This document shows, piece by piece, positions 17,506 through 26,425 of a stretch of DNA of 64,000 nucleotides. Below the pieces are notes generated by a model. That model did no database searches. It was not told the DNA's origin and was given only the letters and a program-made list of their open reading frames with translations. How positions within the stretch are numbered: the stretch's first letter is position 1; each line of letters starts with the position of its first letter. The position numbers and the translations under genes were made by a program. The stretch lies in contig JBIKWB010000011.1 in NCBI GenBank assembly GCA_044356555.1, forward strand, positions 62,001 through 126,000, in the 5' to 3' direction. Source of the stretch: Tous-C4FEB sp044356555 (GTDB lineage Bacteria; Verrucomicrobiota; Verrucomicrobiia; Opitutales; Opitutaceae).

Positions 17506-18309
17506 CTAAGGTGCAGGCAGGTTCATTGCGACGGCAGCCGTCACGCGGTGATGGAAATAGAATTCCTGCCGTCCCATGCAGGCGCGAAGAATGGCGGCCG
17601 GTAAAACGGGCTCGGGCCAAGGCGGCGTCGGCAGGATCTGCGTGCGATGACACGCCAGCGCACGGCGTTTCGACTCCCACAAAGCCCGATCGAGAGGAAG
17701 CCGGAGGTTGTCGGCGCTGAAACGTAGTTGGGTGCGGAGCCGGAGAGGATTCCACCACGCCCAAACGGGGTATTCGAGCAGATGGCCGCCACCGGCCGCC
17801 GCGAGTGCGGCGCGGACCAGACTGTTGGCGGCCGTGTGCTCGGTGCTGCCACCGAGGCGATAGGGTGCGAGTACGACCTTCGGATTGAGCGTCTGGATCT
17901 GGGCGGTTACCGCGTCGACCACGCGTCGTCGTTCCGCCGTCAATAGCCGATCAAGTTGCCCGTCGGGTGCGCCCAGAAACACCGCGGAGTTTTGCGGCTC
18001 CTTGATTCCGAGCACGGCGAGAGCGGCGAGGGCTTCGTCTTTTCGCCGCCGGGCGAGTTCGGGCGGCAAAAGCAGCGGGTGCGCCGGATGCGAGGCCTCG
18101 CCGTCCGAAAGAAATATCGTGTGCACATGGGCCCCGCTACGGGCGAGGTAGGCAACGAGGCCGCCACAGCCTAGCGTCTCGTCGTCGGGGTGCGGTGCAA
18201 TGACGACCACGGGACCTTCGGGATTGTAAGGGCGACTGTGGATACGGAGGGCGAGCGCAAAGACCCGGCCAAGCGCCAAGCGAGCGCGGTCCTTCATTGA
18301 ACACTTCAT
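17506..18309 (-). CDS. PIG-L family deacetylase
   Basis: A zinc-dependent LmbE-like de-N-acetylase. The metal motif is VVIAPHPDDETLGCGG (His, Asp, Asp) and the third ligand lies in GGSTEHTAANS. Length from the ATG at 18309 (ATGA overlap) is 267 aa; a second ATG five codons later is possible. PIG-L enzymes remove acetyl from GlcNAc-containing glycolipids. In a polysaccharide locus this predicts a free amino sugar or an intermediate that is later re-acylated. The hexapeptide acyltransferases at 11059 and 30215 could be partners; that link is inference. Confidence 0.9.
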   Translation of the reverse strand: MKCSMKDRARLALGRVFALALRIHSRPYNPEGPVVVIAPHPDDETLGCGGLVAYLARSGAHVHTIFLSDGEASHPAHPLLLPPELARRRKDEALAALAVLGIKEPQNSAVFLGAPDGQLDRLLTAERRRVVDAVTAQIQTLNPKVVLAPYRLGGSTEHTAANSLVRAALAAAGGGHLLEYPVWAWWNPLRLRTQLRFSADNLRLPLDRALWESKRRALACHRTQILPTPPWPEPVLPAAILRACMGRQEFYFHHRVTAAVAMNLPAP

Positions 18310-19343
18310 GGCCGAGGGCCGCTCATGGCGGTATAGAGTTCCAGATAGCGTGCCGCGCACTCCGCTAGGCTAAAGCGCTCAACGGCATCGCGGCGGCAGG
18401 CGGCTCGATCGATTTCCCCTAGTCTGCCGACGGCGTGGACTCCATCGTCGACCGTGTCCATGAAGAACCCCGTCTGCCCTTCGCGGACAATTTCGCGCAA
18501 GGCGCCCCGGGCGCACGTAATGATGGGGGTGCCGGCGGCGAGCGACTCCGCAAACACGATGCCGAACGGCTCGTCCCATCGGATCGGCACGATCAGCGCC
18601 GCGGCCTGGCCGAGCACCGTGTTTTTTTGGGCATCGTTGACCTCGCCCACATACTCGACGCCGTCGCGACCCAGATGCGGCGCGATCTCGCGCTGCCAAA
18701 AATCGAACTGCGGGCCGGACGAGGCGCGATTTCCGGCGATGAGCAAACGGCGCCCCGAGGCTCGGGCGACGGCGATGGCAAGTTCCGGGCCCTTCATTGC
18801 CTCGACGCGGCTGAGGAAAACCAATGGCGCGTCCGCCGGCACGTTCGCTTGAAAATCAATTTTCTCGATCTCGGCGAAGTTCGGGATCGCCGACCAATGG
18901 CCACCACCGGGGCGACCCATATTGCAGATGAATTCGCTGCAACCGGTGAAACGCAGCGAGTCGCCGCCGAGGCGCGCGGCCCAGCGGATCTGGCGCGGGC
19001 CGGTGTGTCGCTGGTAGGACATGATCTTCGGCAAACGCGACGGGAGCAGCGGAAGCATGTAGGCGAGACGGGAGAAACTGTGCAACACGTCGGGCTGGAA
19101 CGCACGCACGGCGCGGCGGAGTGCAAGGGCGTTGCGCAACGTGTCCAACCGGCCTGTCGGTGAGGCACCGGGCCAGGCGAACCATGCGTTTACGTCCGCC
19201 TCGGAGTCAGGATGCGCAACGAGGCCGACCGTGTGTCCGGCGGCGCGGTAGTGGCGCAACAGCGCATCGACGATTCGCTCGATCCCGCCGTAGCCGACCG
19301 GCGGCACGGGGATCATAGGGTCTGCGGTGAGGAGAAGGCGCAC
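18306..19343 (-). CDS. Glycosyltransferase family 4
   Basis: A GTG at 19343, two bases after the FkbM stop, gives VRLLLTADPMIPVPPVGYGG, the normal N terminus of this GT4 branch (acceptor-side PPVGYGGIERIV). The open frame upstream is antisense-type shadow. It has 345 residues, with SRVEAMKGPELAIAVA at the start of the C-domain and PIRWDEPFGIVFAESLAAGTP as the E-x7-E donor site. A close relative of GDP-mannose/UDP-glucose retaining transferases, with donor unproven. It overlaps the PIG-L start by ATGA. Confidence 0.9.
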   Translation of the reverse strand: MRLLLTADPMIPVPPVGYGGIERIVDALLRHYRAAGHTVGLVAHPDSEADVNAWFAWPGASPTGRLDTLRNALALRRAVRAFQPDVLHSFSRLAYMLPLLPSRLPKIMSYQRHTGPRQIRWAARLGGDSLRFTGCSEFICNMGRPGGGHWSAIPNFAEIEKIDFQANVPADAPLVFLSRVEAMKGPELAIAVARASGRRLLIAGNRASSGPQFDFWQREIAPHLGRDGVEYVGEVNDAQKNTVLGQAAALIVPIRWDEPFGIVFAESLAAGTPIITCARGALREIVREGQTGFFMDTVDDGVHAVGRLGEIDRAACRRDAVERFSLAECAARYLELYTAMSGPRP

Positions 19344-19345
19344 GG

Positions 19346-20134
19346 TCAGACGGCAGAAGCGTGGACGAGGACAAGATTGGGCGATCCGGACCACGGCCTG
19401 TAGCCGCACTCGGCGAGGAAATCTGTGATCTTGGCCGAGTCGAGACCCCGGCGGAGGAGGAGCGGCGGGTGAAGCTCGAGCGCGAGCGCCTTTACCCGGC
19501 CGGAACGAAACAAGTCGGGACTGCCGAGGACCGCCTCGTATTCCCAGCCTTCGATATCGATTTTCAAAAGGTCGCAAGTATCGACCGAGTACCGGCCAAA
19601 AATATCCGCGAGCGTGAGACACTGCACGGTCTGGCGGGCGAGAGGATAGCGGGTCGGACGGATGAGCGAAGACGCGCTGTTGTTGACGCCGGGAGTGAGA
19701 TGGAGCGCGGCCTCTCCGGGGCGATCGGAGACGGCGTAAGGGGCGAGTTCGGCGCGAGCGCAGGCGTTGAGCGCGAAATTCCTTTGGAGTACGGGATGGA
19801 GTCGAGTCTGCGGTTCGACGGCGAGCACCCGCCCGGCGGGGCCGGCGCGGCGGGCGGCCGCGACGGAAAAATAGCCTTCGTTGGCACCGACATCGGCGAA
19901 GGTCCCACCGGCGCGCACGAAATGATCGACGACTTCGAGCATCTCCGGCTCGTAATTCCCGGTTTCTAGCAACGTGAGCCCGAGGTAGCTTGCCGGATCG
20001 AGCCAGAAGCGTCCCTCGGCGTTCGTGGCTTCGACGCGGCCGACGCGGAGCAGAAACTTCAGGAGTGCGGCGAGCGGGGCCGGCCGAATGCCCATTGGAA
20101 AACGCCCTCGGCGGATTTCGGATTGGAACTTCAT
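19346..20134 (-). CDS. FkbM family methyltransferase (2 of 5)
   Basis: A 262-residue SAM methyltransferase: motif I TFADVGANEGYFSVAAA, acidic loop LAVEPQTRL, a VNNSASSL segment typical of FkbM, and LLKIDIEGWEYEAVLG. Both flanking junctions are tight: ATGA overlap with the upstream GT4 and a 2-nt gap to the downstream GTG. It probably O-methylates a glycan sugar. Confidence 0.9.
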   Translation of the reverse strand: MKFQSEIRRGRFPMGIRPAPLAALLKFLLRVGRVEATNAEGRFWLDPASYLGLTLLETGNYEPEMLEVVDHFVRAGGTFADVGANEGYFSVAAARRAGPAGRVLAVEPQTRLHPVLQRNFALNACARAELAPYAVSDRPGEAALHLTPGVNNSASSLIRPTRYPLARQTVQCLTLADIFGRYSVDTCDLLKIDIEGWEYEAVLGSPDLFRSGRVKALALELHPPLLLRRGLDSAKITDFLAECGYRPWSGSPNLVLVHASAV

Positions 20135-21327
20135 GCGAGGGCGGTGCGCATGGTTTGGAGAAACACGGCTTGTTCGTTATCCCAGTTGTAGCGGGACCGG
20201 CCGAGATGCCGGGCGTGATCGGCGGCGGACGCGAGGCGCGCGGACGATTCGAGCCAGCCGTCGAGCGTGGCAGCGGCGGCGACGGGATTTGAAAAGTCCA
20301 CAACAACCGCGGCTGCGCCAAGGTCGGGAGCGATGCGACGTTGGGCGGCGGAGGGAGTGAGCAACACGGGAATGCCCGCGAGGAGGTAAGTGAAGATCTT
20401 GTTCGTCAGACACAGATCGCGGTTGCGCGGGGTGCTTTGCTCGAGGGAGAGACCGAGCGTGTGGGCGGCGGCCAGCGGCAGCATCGTTGCGGGCTGGGCC
20501 AGCGGTAGGAAATTCACCTCGCCGCGAAAGCCGGCGGTGCGGGCGCGGGCTGTTAGTTTCTCGGGGAAATCGCCGGAGGGAAGTCCGCGCAGGTTCAGAT
20601 CGCACGCTGTGCGCAGCCGGGGGAGAACGTCGACCAGCGCTTCAAGCCCGCGGCCGGGTCCGACGGTCTGGGAAAACCAATAAAGGGAAGGTCGGGGCGG
20701 CGACGGCGGCATTGAGGCGGGTGCCTCGGCGAGCGGGAAGACGTTGAGCACAACGGGCGGGACGGGCACGCCGCAAGCGGTGGAGTAGGCCTCGGCGATG
20801 AGCGGAGACGCGGCTGTGAGATGGCGGCAGCGGGGCACCCAGTGCTCTTCAAGCACTGCGAGGTCGGGCGGCGGCGTATCGGAGTTTTCGTTGCGATGAA
20901 AATCCTCGGCGTCGAAACCGAGGCGGGCGCCGCGCCGGGCGGCGGCTAGCCCGGCGGCGGCGAGCCCGCCGAGACAATGCCCGAGGTAGAGATCGGCGGG
21001 CTCGCGCGCAGCGATAGCAGCGACTCGAAACGCGAGCGGTTGGTGAGCCCAAAGTGCCAAGCGGGGCGAAGGCCGCTTGAGCCGACGCGCGAGTTCTTGG
21101 ATGAACCGACGTGCCAAATAAGCGGGGCGAGGCCCGAGTGTCACGCGATCGCAGGGCCATGGGGCGCGGGCCAAAATGCTCTCGTCTAGTGGCCGCACGG
21201 CGGCGAAGTGATCGACGGCGACCACGCGCACTTTGTAACCAGCCGCATGGAGGGCGTCGGCCTCCTTTACGAGGCGCGGCGTCGAGGAGAGGTGGCCCGG
21301 TGTAACGAGGCAGATACGTGCACTCAT
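20131..21327 (-). CDS. Glycosyltransferase family 4-like
   Basis: The N terminus from ATG 21327 reads MSARICLVTPGHLSSTPRLV, and LGHCLGGLAAAGLAAAR and LGFDAEDFHRNE follow, a GT-B N-domain. The second half has YWFSQTVGPGRGLEALVDVL and a weak donor site (CLTNKIFTYLLAGIPVLLT). The E-x7-E is missing, so the nucleotide-sugar pocket is not classical. It overlaps both neighbours by ATGA. A glycosyltransferase is the best call, but a catalytically altered member cannot be excluded. Confidence 0.8.
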   Translation of the reverse strand: MSARICLVTPGHLSSTPRLVKEADALHAAGYKVRVVAVDHFAAVRPLDESILARAPWPCDRVTLGPRPAYLARRFIQELARRLKRPSPRLALWAHQPLAFRVAAIAAREPADLYLGHCLGGLAAAGLAAARRGARLGFDAEDFHRNENSDTPPPDLAVLEEHWVPRCRHLTAASPLIAEAYSTACGVPVPPVVLNVFPLAEAPASMPPSPPRPSLYWFSQTVGPGRGLEALVDVLPRLRTACDLNLRGLPSGDFPEKLTARARTAGFRGEVNFLPLAQPATMLPLAAAHTLGLSLEQSTPRNRDLCLTNKIFTYLLAGIPVLLTPSAAQRRIAPDLGAAAVVVDFSNPVAAAATLDGWLESSARLASAADHARHLGRSRYNWDNEQAVFLQTMRTALA

Positions 21328-22577
21328 GCAAGAGTGGCGCGGACGCCGGTGGCGAGGGCGAGGCGGTAGTCGGACCATTGGTGCGCGGCGGCGGTCGCAA
21401 GGGTAGACTCACGCATAGCGGCGAGTTCGGCCCGGTGTCCGAGGCACCAGGCGATGCTGGTGGCGATGGCGTCGGCGCTGGCAGCGGTGATGATGAAACC
21501 GTTTTCCCCATGGCGCACGAGATCGGCGGCACCGGCGCAGTCGGTGGTGATTACTGGTAATCCTCGTGAGAACGCTTCGGTGACGACGAGGCCGAAACCG
21601 TCGCAGAGCGTTGGAAAAATGAGCGCATCCGAGCGGCGATACACGTCCATCAACTGCTCGCGCGGGATGGATCCGCCGAGCTCGATCCCCGGCGGGAGCA
21701 ACGCAAGCAGCCGCTCGGGCAGGGTGACGGCGCCGTGGATGCGGAGGCGGGCGTGGGCGCCAAAATTATGTTTCCGCCAGGCCTCGAGGAGGTAGTGCGC
21801 GCCTTTGCGAATTCCGAACGTGCCGGCCCAGAGCAGTTGCAGCGGGTCCGATTGGGGCGGGCCGCCGAGCGCGATGTCCCGCGCGACCGGCGGAGGGGCG
21901 CCATAGGGGACGACCCGGACCTTGGTGCCGTCGAGGCCGGCGGCGACGTAGGTGCGTTTGGTAAACTCGGAGTTGGCGATCACGGTGTCGGCCGCGTGCC
22001 ATTCGGCGCGACGGCGGGCGATGCGGCGTTCTTCGCGCTCCTCGGTGTGGCGGTGATAAGGATTGTCGAGCTCGGGGAAGCGGGCGATCTCGCGGTTGAG
22101 CATGGCCTGAACGAAGCGCGGCTCCGGGGCGGGCACGTCATAGATGACGCGCAGGCCACGGGCGCGGGCGGCGGTGAAGGTGGCGAGCGAACTATACTCG
22201 AAGCCATAGACGCCCCGCAGTCCGGCGTGAAGCTGACGGGAAACCCTTTTGTCGAAACCCGGTTCGGCCCATTCCCAGACGAGATCGGTGAGACGGCCGC
22301 CGCGATCAAGCGCGCCGCTGAGAAGCCGCACCCATTCGCGGAAGGGAAACGTGGAGACGAGGTCGGCGGGAATCTCCGTCACGGCGCGGCGGCCGAGTTG
22401 GCGACGCAAGTCGTAGCCGCCGAGCGAGGCGAGGGCGCAGGCAAGACGCTGCCGGCTGCCGGCGGGGCGATCGCGGATTGCGGTAAAGAAGCGGTCGAGC
22501 AACCCGGCTTCGAACAAAGCGCGCGCCGGCTGTTGCACGAACGGCGCGGTGCTCGGGTGAAAAATGAGCACGCTCAC
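21324..22577 (-). CDS. Glycosyltransferase family 4
   Basis: A 417-residue GT-B protein. The N-domain contains VYGFEYSSLATF and VIYDVPAPEPRFVQ. The C-domain begins LLWAGTFGIRKGAHYLLEAW and carries FPTLCDGFGLVVTEAFSRGLP, an intact donor site. It starts at the ATG that overlaps the stop of the 76-aa small gene. Function in assembly of the surface glycan; specificity unknown. Confidence 0.9.
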   Translation of the reverse strand: MSVLIFHPSTAPFVQQPARALFEAGLLDRFFTAIRDRPAGSRQRLACALASLGGYDLRRQLGRRAVTEIPADLVSTFPFREWVRLLSGALDRGGRLTDLVWEWAEPGFDKRVSRQLHAGLRGVYGFEYSSLATFTAARARGLRVIYDVPAPEPRFVQAMLNREIARFPELDNPYHRHTEEREERRIARRRAEWHAADTVIANSEFTKRTYVAAGLDGTKVRVVPYGAPPPVARDIALGGPPQSDPLQLLWAGTFGIRKGAHYLLEAWRKHNFGAHARLRIHGAVTLPERLLALLPPGIELGGSIPREQLMDVYRRSDALIFPTLCDGFGLVVTEAFSRGLPVITTDCAGAADLVRHGENGFIITAASADAIATSIAWCLGHRAELAAMRESTLATAAAHQWSDYRLALATGVRATLA

Positions 22578-22804
22578 GGGGAAACGGAGACGGGAATGCT
22601 GCCGCTGGGAACGATAAACACGTGGATGCCGAGCCAGCTTGGGTCGAAAACCGCGCTAAAATCGCGCGCGTCGGCGAGCCGGAAGACATCGTAGCGCCGG
22701 TGGCGATTGCCGAGAAACCGTCGGAAGAGGGGTAACCACGGACGGCTGAGCAGCCAAGAGTGCGCGGCGGACGGCAGGCGGCTGAGTTTGTGGCGGAGAC
22801 TCAT
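22574..22804 (-). CDS. Small hypothetical protein (76 aa) between glycosyltransferases
   Basis: From the ATG at 22804 the frame encodes 76 residues, starting MSLRHKLSRLPSAAHSWLL and rich in basic and aromatic residues. It overlaps the GT2 stop by ATGA upstream and the GT4 start by ATGA downstream, exactly as full-sized genes in this locus do, which argues that it is translated. No family is recognised. It has no signal peptide, and a weak amphipathic or membrane-surface N-terminal stretch (SWLLSRPWLPLFRRFL) is visible. It could be a small accessory subunit or the remnant of a larger gene. Confidence 0.6.
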   Translation of the reverse strand: MSLRHKLSRLPSAAHSWLLSRPWLPLFRRFLGNRHRRYDVFRLADARDFSAVFDPSWLGIHVFIVPSGSIPVSVSP

Positions 22805-23763
22805 GGTGAGGGGCGTGAGTCGATCAAAGCACGCAGGCGTTTGGCCGCACGCCAGCCAAGTAAGGCGGCGATTTTTTCGAAACGCGGTCCCATCGACGGC
22901 ATCGTGGCGGCCGGGTCGAGCGCGCGTGCGCGAGCGACGGCATTGGTGACCAAAGGACCGGCTTCGGGGTAGCCGGCGAAGGCGAAGCGCAACCAGTAGA
23001 GCGCGCAGGCCCGGCGGGCGCGGGTCGAACCCTCTCGGGCAAGGAGAGCTGTCGTGCTGAGGCGGCAGACTTCGTGGGCCGAGCTCCATGCAGCGGGTGA
23101 GCGCCGGCCGCTGAGGCTGCCTGCGACTTGGGAGCGGTAGTGGACGAGGGCATCGCCGCAGAAGCGCACGCCCTCGGCAGCCAGCACGACGCGGGTAAAA
23201 TACTCGCCGTCGTCGTCTAGGGAGAGCGCGGTATTCCAAGGGCCGGCGCGGGCGGCGACGGCGCGAGGAACCAGCCATGCGGCCGGATGCATCATGCCGC
23301 CGGTGGCAAACGTTTCCACAAGGTAGTCGGCTGACGTGGCATCGTGCCAGTTGGGCTCCGGCGCGGCGGTGAACGCGGCGCTGACGTTGGTTTCCTCCGT
23401 GAAACGCACCCATCGAGACGAGGCAACATTGCGGTCGCCGACGGCGGCGAGGCGGGCGACTTGGCGAGCGATCTTTTCCGGATGCAGCAGGTCGTCGGCG
23501 TCGAGGTATTGGATGAAGTCGCCGCGGGCGAGATCGAGAGCGCGCTGGCGGGCGGCGGCGGCGCCGGTGTTGGGCTGGGCGACGAACGTAAGGTCCGGCC
23601 CGGCGTGAGCGGCGGCGATTTCACGGCTGGAATCAGTGGAGCCGTCGTCGATCAAAACGATTTCGCAACGCGAATGGGATTGCGCGCGCACGGAGGTGAG
23701 CGTCGCGGCGAGCCACGGCGCGGCGTTGTGGCAGGGAATAAGGACGGAGACGAGAGGCGTCAT
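22801..23763 (-). CDS. Glycosyltransferase family 2
   Basis: About 320 residues from the ATG at 23763 (ATGA overlap with the FkbM gene). GT-A motifs: VSVLIPCHNAAPWLAATL, IVLIDDGSTDSSREI and the donor DxD in QYLDADDLLHPEK, followed by a catalytic-base region SLDDDGEYFTRVV. An inverting transferase that uses a nucleotide sugar on the cytoplasmic side is expected. Sugar unknown. Confidence 0.92.
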   Translation of the reverse strand: MTPLVSVLIPCHNAAPWLAATLTSVRAQSHSRCEIVLIDDGSTDSSREIAAAHAGPDLTFVAQPNTGAAAARQRALDLARGDFIQYLDADDLLHPEKIARQVARLAAVGDRNVASSRWVRFTEETNVSAAFTAAPEPNWHDATSADYLVETFATGGMMHPAAWLVPRAVAARAGPWNTALSLDDDGEYFTRVVLAAEGVRFCGDALVHYRSQVAGSLSGRRSPAAWSSAHEVCRLSTTALLAREGSTRARRACALYWLRFAFAGYPEAGPLVTNAVARARALDPAATMPSMGPRFEKIAALLGWRAAKRLRALIDSRPSP

Positions 23764-24575
23764 GCGACGGGCACGCACCACCAGTGCTCCTCATGGTCGG
23801 TGGCGAGATGCGTGCAGCGATAGCCGTTTGCGCGGAGGAAGGCCTGCAACGCCTCGGGCGAAGTGCCGAGAGCGGCGTGAAACTGCGGGTGGGAACTCAA
23901 CAAAATTGTCGGACGCAGACGGCGTAGAAAGCCGGCGGCACCCTCGAGCACCGAAAGTTCAAACCCTTCGACGTCGAGTTTAAGCAGGCGGGGGCGGGGA
24001 CCTGTTTCTTTCGCGAAAAGCGCGTCGATGGAATGCCGGGGGACGGCGGCAAACGCAGCATCGGTCGTTTCGCGGTAGCCCGTCGCCTCGACGACGGACG
24101 GCACATCGGGGTCATCGAGTGCCCGGGCGGTGGCGGTCTCCGCGTCAGTGCGCCCGGATTGGGCGGGAGCGACAGGACCGAGGAAGCCTTGAATCAACCG
24201 GAGGCGTTCGGGCTGGGCAGTCTTGGCGCACAGGGCGCGGGTGCACTTTAAGCTGACGAGATCGGGATCGATCCCGACGAGCTCCACGGTGGGATTGCGG
24301 GTAAGCGCGATCAGACCGTAGTTCGAGATCGAGCAGCCGCAATCGACGACGAGTGCATCCGGCGCGGTGGCGAGCCACTCGACAAACCGGGCGACGGCGA
24401 TGTTTTCGTAGTCCTCGCGTCCGCCGCCGCGAAAATAGGAGGGCACGAGCACCTCTTGCCCGCTGATCGTGACAAGAGTTCCCCGATCAAATGGATCCAG
24501 CGCGCGCGCGCGGAGCCGCCGGAAGGCGATCTTCAGGCCGGGAGGTAATTTTTGGCGGAGATAATGCCAGAGCAT
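23760..24575 (-). CDS. FkbM family methyltransferase (3 of 5)
   Basis: A 271-residue protein with LVVDCGCSISNYGLIAL in the SAM-binding position, VGIDPDLVSLKC and the FkbM signature RLLKLDVEGFELSVLEGA. The glycine motif is unusual (D-C-G-C-S-I-S-N instead of D-x-G-A-x-x-G), so SAM binding may be altered. There is a 9-bp gap to the next FkbM gene upstream and an ATGA overlap downstream. Confidence 0.82.
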   Translation of the reverse strand: MLWHYLRQKLPPGLKIAFRRLRARALDPFDRGTLVTISGQEVLVPSYFRGGGREDYENIAVARFVEWLATAPDALVVDCGCSISNYGLIALTRNPTVELVGIDPDLVSLKCTRALCAKTAQPERLRLIQGFLGPVAPAQSGRTDAETATARALDDPDVPSVVEATGYRETTDAAFAAVPRHSIDALFAKETGPRPRLLKLDVEGFELSVLEGAAGFLRRLRPTILLSSHPQFHAALGTSPEALQAFLRANGYRCTHLATDHEEHWWCVPVA

Positions 24576-24584
24576 AGGGTGGAT

Positions 24585-25430
24585 TTAGGCCGCTGACGGG
24601 ATCGGCCAAGTGGGTGTGGCTTCGCCGAGCCGCACGGCGACAAGATTGGTTTCGGGGTAAAAGCCCTCGGCTCGCACGACGGTGCCATCGAGGGCATGGA
24701 GTTCGTAGCCTAGGGCGCGGACGAAGGCGAAAAACTCTGCTTGGGGCGGACCGACTCTGGTGTGATGGCGAGGGTCGCTCTCCAGCACGATTAGGCGCGG
24801 ACGAAGCGCGCCGAGACCCTCAAGTGCGTCGCGCTCGAAGCCTTCGACGTCGAGTTGTAGCAGATCGAGCCGGTCGAGGCTCAGACGGGCGAACAGGGTG
24901 TCGATCCGCTCAACGTAGGCCCGATAGGGAGATTCCGCCGCCGCGACGCCGAGCGCCGCCGTGCCGGCGCTGTCGGCGGGAGGCTCGGCCATCGCGACGT
25001 AGGTCGGAGCGCGACCGAGCGCGTGGCCCACGAGCCTGACGACGCCGGTGAGCCGGTTGAGGCGGAGGTGTTCCCACGCGCGCAACAGATTGGCGGGTTC
25101 GGGCTCGCAGGCGACAACCCGTCCGTCGGGGCCGACGGCGCGGGCCAAGTGCATCGTATGGTAACCGATATGGGCGCCGGCGGCGACGGCGGTTTCTCCA
25201 GGCCGGGCGTTGGCGAGGAGGAACCGGGTGGTGAGCGGTTCGTGCCAATCGTCGAAAAGTATGCAGGCCTCGATATGGTCGTCCGGCGAAAGTCTCATTC
25301 GCAAAGCGCCGCCGACATCGACTTCGATTCGAGCCCGACCGCGCAGAAGCCGATAGAGCCAAAAAAACAGGCGGAGTTTCGCCGGGTGCTCCGGGGTGTG
25401 TGCGTAGACTTGGATCAAGCGGTCAATCAT
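24585..25430 (-). CDS. FkbM family methyltransferase (4 of 5)
   Basis: A 281-residue protein with TAVAAGAHIGYHTMHLA at the SAM-binding loop, VACEPEPANLL, and LLQLDVEGFERDALEG near the C terminus, typical for FkbM. The first Asp of motif I is replaced (V-A-A-G-A-H-I-G), a noticeable deviation. It lies in tandem with another FkbM gene, which suggests duplication and divergence within the locus. The start overlaps the DxD-protein stop by ATGA. Confidence 0.84.
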   Translation of the reverse strand: MIDRLIQVYAHTPEHPAKLRLFFWLYRLLRGRARIEVDVGGALRMRLSPDDHIEACILFDDWHEPLTTRFLLANARPGETAVAAGAHIGYHTMHLARAVGPDGRVVACEPEPANLLRAWEHLRLNRLTGVVRLVGHALGRAPTYVAMAEPPADSAGTAALGVAAAESPYRAYVERIDTLFARLSLDRLDLLQLDVEGFERDALEGLGALRPRLIVLESDPRHHTRVGPPQAEFFAFVRALGYELHALDGTVVRAEGFYPETNLVAVRLGEATPTWPIPSAA

Positions 25431-26425
25431 GGGGCGAGGTCAGCCAAGACCCGGCGCCAGCCGTGGCGGTAGAGCGAGAGGTAGGATCGGTCGACGTAGT
25501 GGAGCGCGATTTGCGAGGGAGCGCGGGCTTGTTCGGGTTTGGGGTAAACGAGGTAGTTCTCCGGGTCGAGCGGTTCGGCGCCGGCGCGGGCGAGGAGAAT
25601 CGCGGTGAGTGCCTGTTCCAGGTAATAGGAAAAACCGTGCCGGCCGAGAATCGCGGCGGCGCAATGTTCGACGTAGTCCCAGTCGATGGCGGCGGCGTCG
25701 AAGTGGCAGAGGCCGACGTTGACGCGCGGATGCAGGGGCGTGCCGGCGAGTTCGTCGAGGAACGGCGTCGGCGTGCCGTAGCTGGTCATGCAGTCGACCA
25801 TGTGGCAGGCGTGGCGGGAATCTGCGGCCGCAAGAAGAGCGTCGGGCCGGCGGAAAAAGAAAACGTCGGAATCGGAGACGACGTTCCACGAAGGACTGGT
25901 GACGCCGACATCGGTGAGTTTTCGCAGATGGATGTAGCCGAGGCGGATTCGACGAAGAAAGGGAAAGCGGGCTTCGGGCAACGTGCGGTCGAGGGCGGCG
26001 GCGAGTTCTTCTTTCAGAAAAACGCGTGTAAGCGGAAAGAATCGGCGGAAGGCCGCAACGGTTTCATCGTCGAGGCTGCCGTCATCGTAGAGCATCGGGC
26101 GAATCGGTCGGCCTAAGTGATTTTGAGCGGACAGGAGGGCAATGGTGGTGAGTGGAAAATAGCGTTTGCCGGTGAGGTAGTGCAGGGCGATCGGCTCACC
26201 CAAAGGAGCCGGAGGCGGAGTGAGAGTGGCGAGCGCGGCGGCAAGATCGCGGCGACCGTGCCAAAGGTGCCAGTGCCAGTCGAAGCCGTCTCTGAACACT
26301 TGGCGGGGGTAGTGGACGAGCAGATAGACGATGCGCCCCGGCGTGAGTGGCGGACGTTTTCTTTTGGGCGGAGGGATACGCGAAAGTGCAAGCGCGAGTT
26401 CGGCTGAAGTGAGTGCGTGGGTCAT
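25427..26425 (-). CDS. Putative nucleotide-diphospho-sugar transferase (DxD protein)
   Basis: From the ATG at 26425 (ATGA overlap) the product is 332 residues. It has no close named family I can assign. A GT-A-like core is suggested by VVSDSDVFFFRRPDALLAA, where DSD would bind the metal and nucleotide sugar, together with PMLYDDGSLDDETVAAF and a late INVGLCHFD-like segment (RVNVGLCHFDAA). It resembles the gene product at 34801-35886, which has YADNDVLFFRSPDELLAA at the same place. A glycosyltransferase is likely; the reaction is unknown. Confidence 0.65.
   Translation of the reverse strand: MTHALTSAELALALSRIPPPKRKRPPLTPGRIVYLLVHYPRQVFRDGFDWHWHLWHGRRDLAAALATLTPPPAPLGEPIALHYLTGKRYFPLTTIALLSAQNHLGRPIRPMLYDDGSLDDETVAAFRRFFPLTRVFLKEELAAALDRTLPEARFPFLRRIRLGYIHLRKLTDVGVTSPSWNVVSDSDVFFFRRPDALLAAADSRHACHMVDCMTSYGTPTPFLDELAGTPLHPRVNVGLCHFDAAAIDWDYVEHCAAAILGRHGFSYYLEQALTAILLARAGAEPLDPENYLVYPKPEQARAPSQIALHYVDRSYLSLYRHGWRRVLADLAP

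Noticed and set aside
22805..23413. Long upstream extension of the 76-aa small gene
   Set aside because: Arg/Pro-rich shadow of the GT2 gene; only the part after ATG 22804 is free of a better gene.
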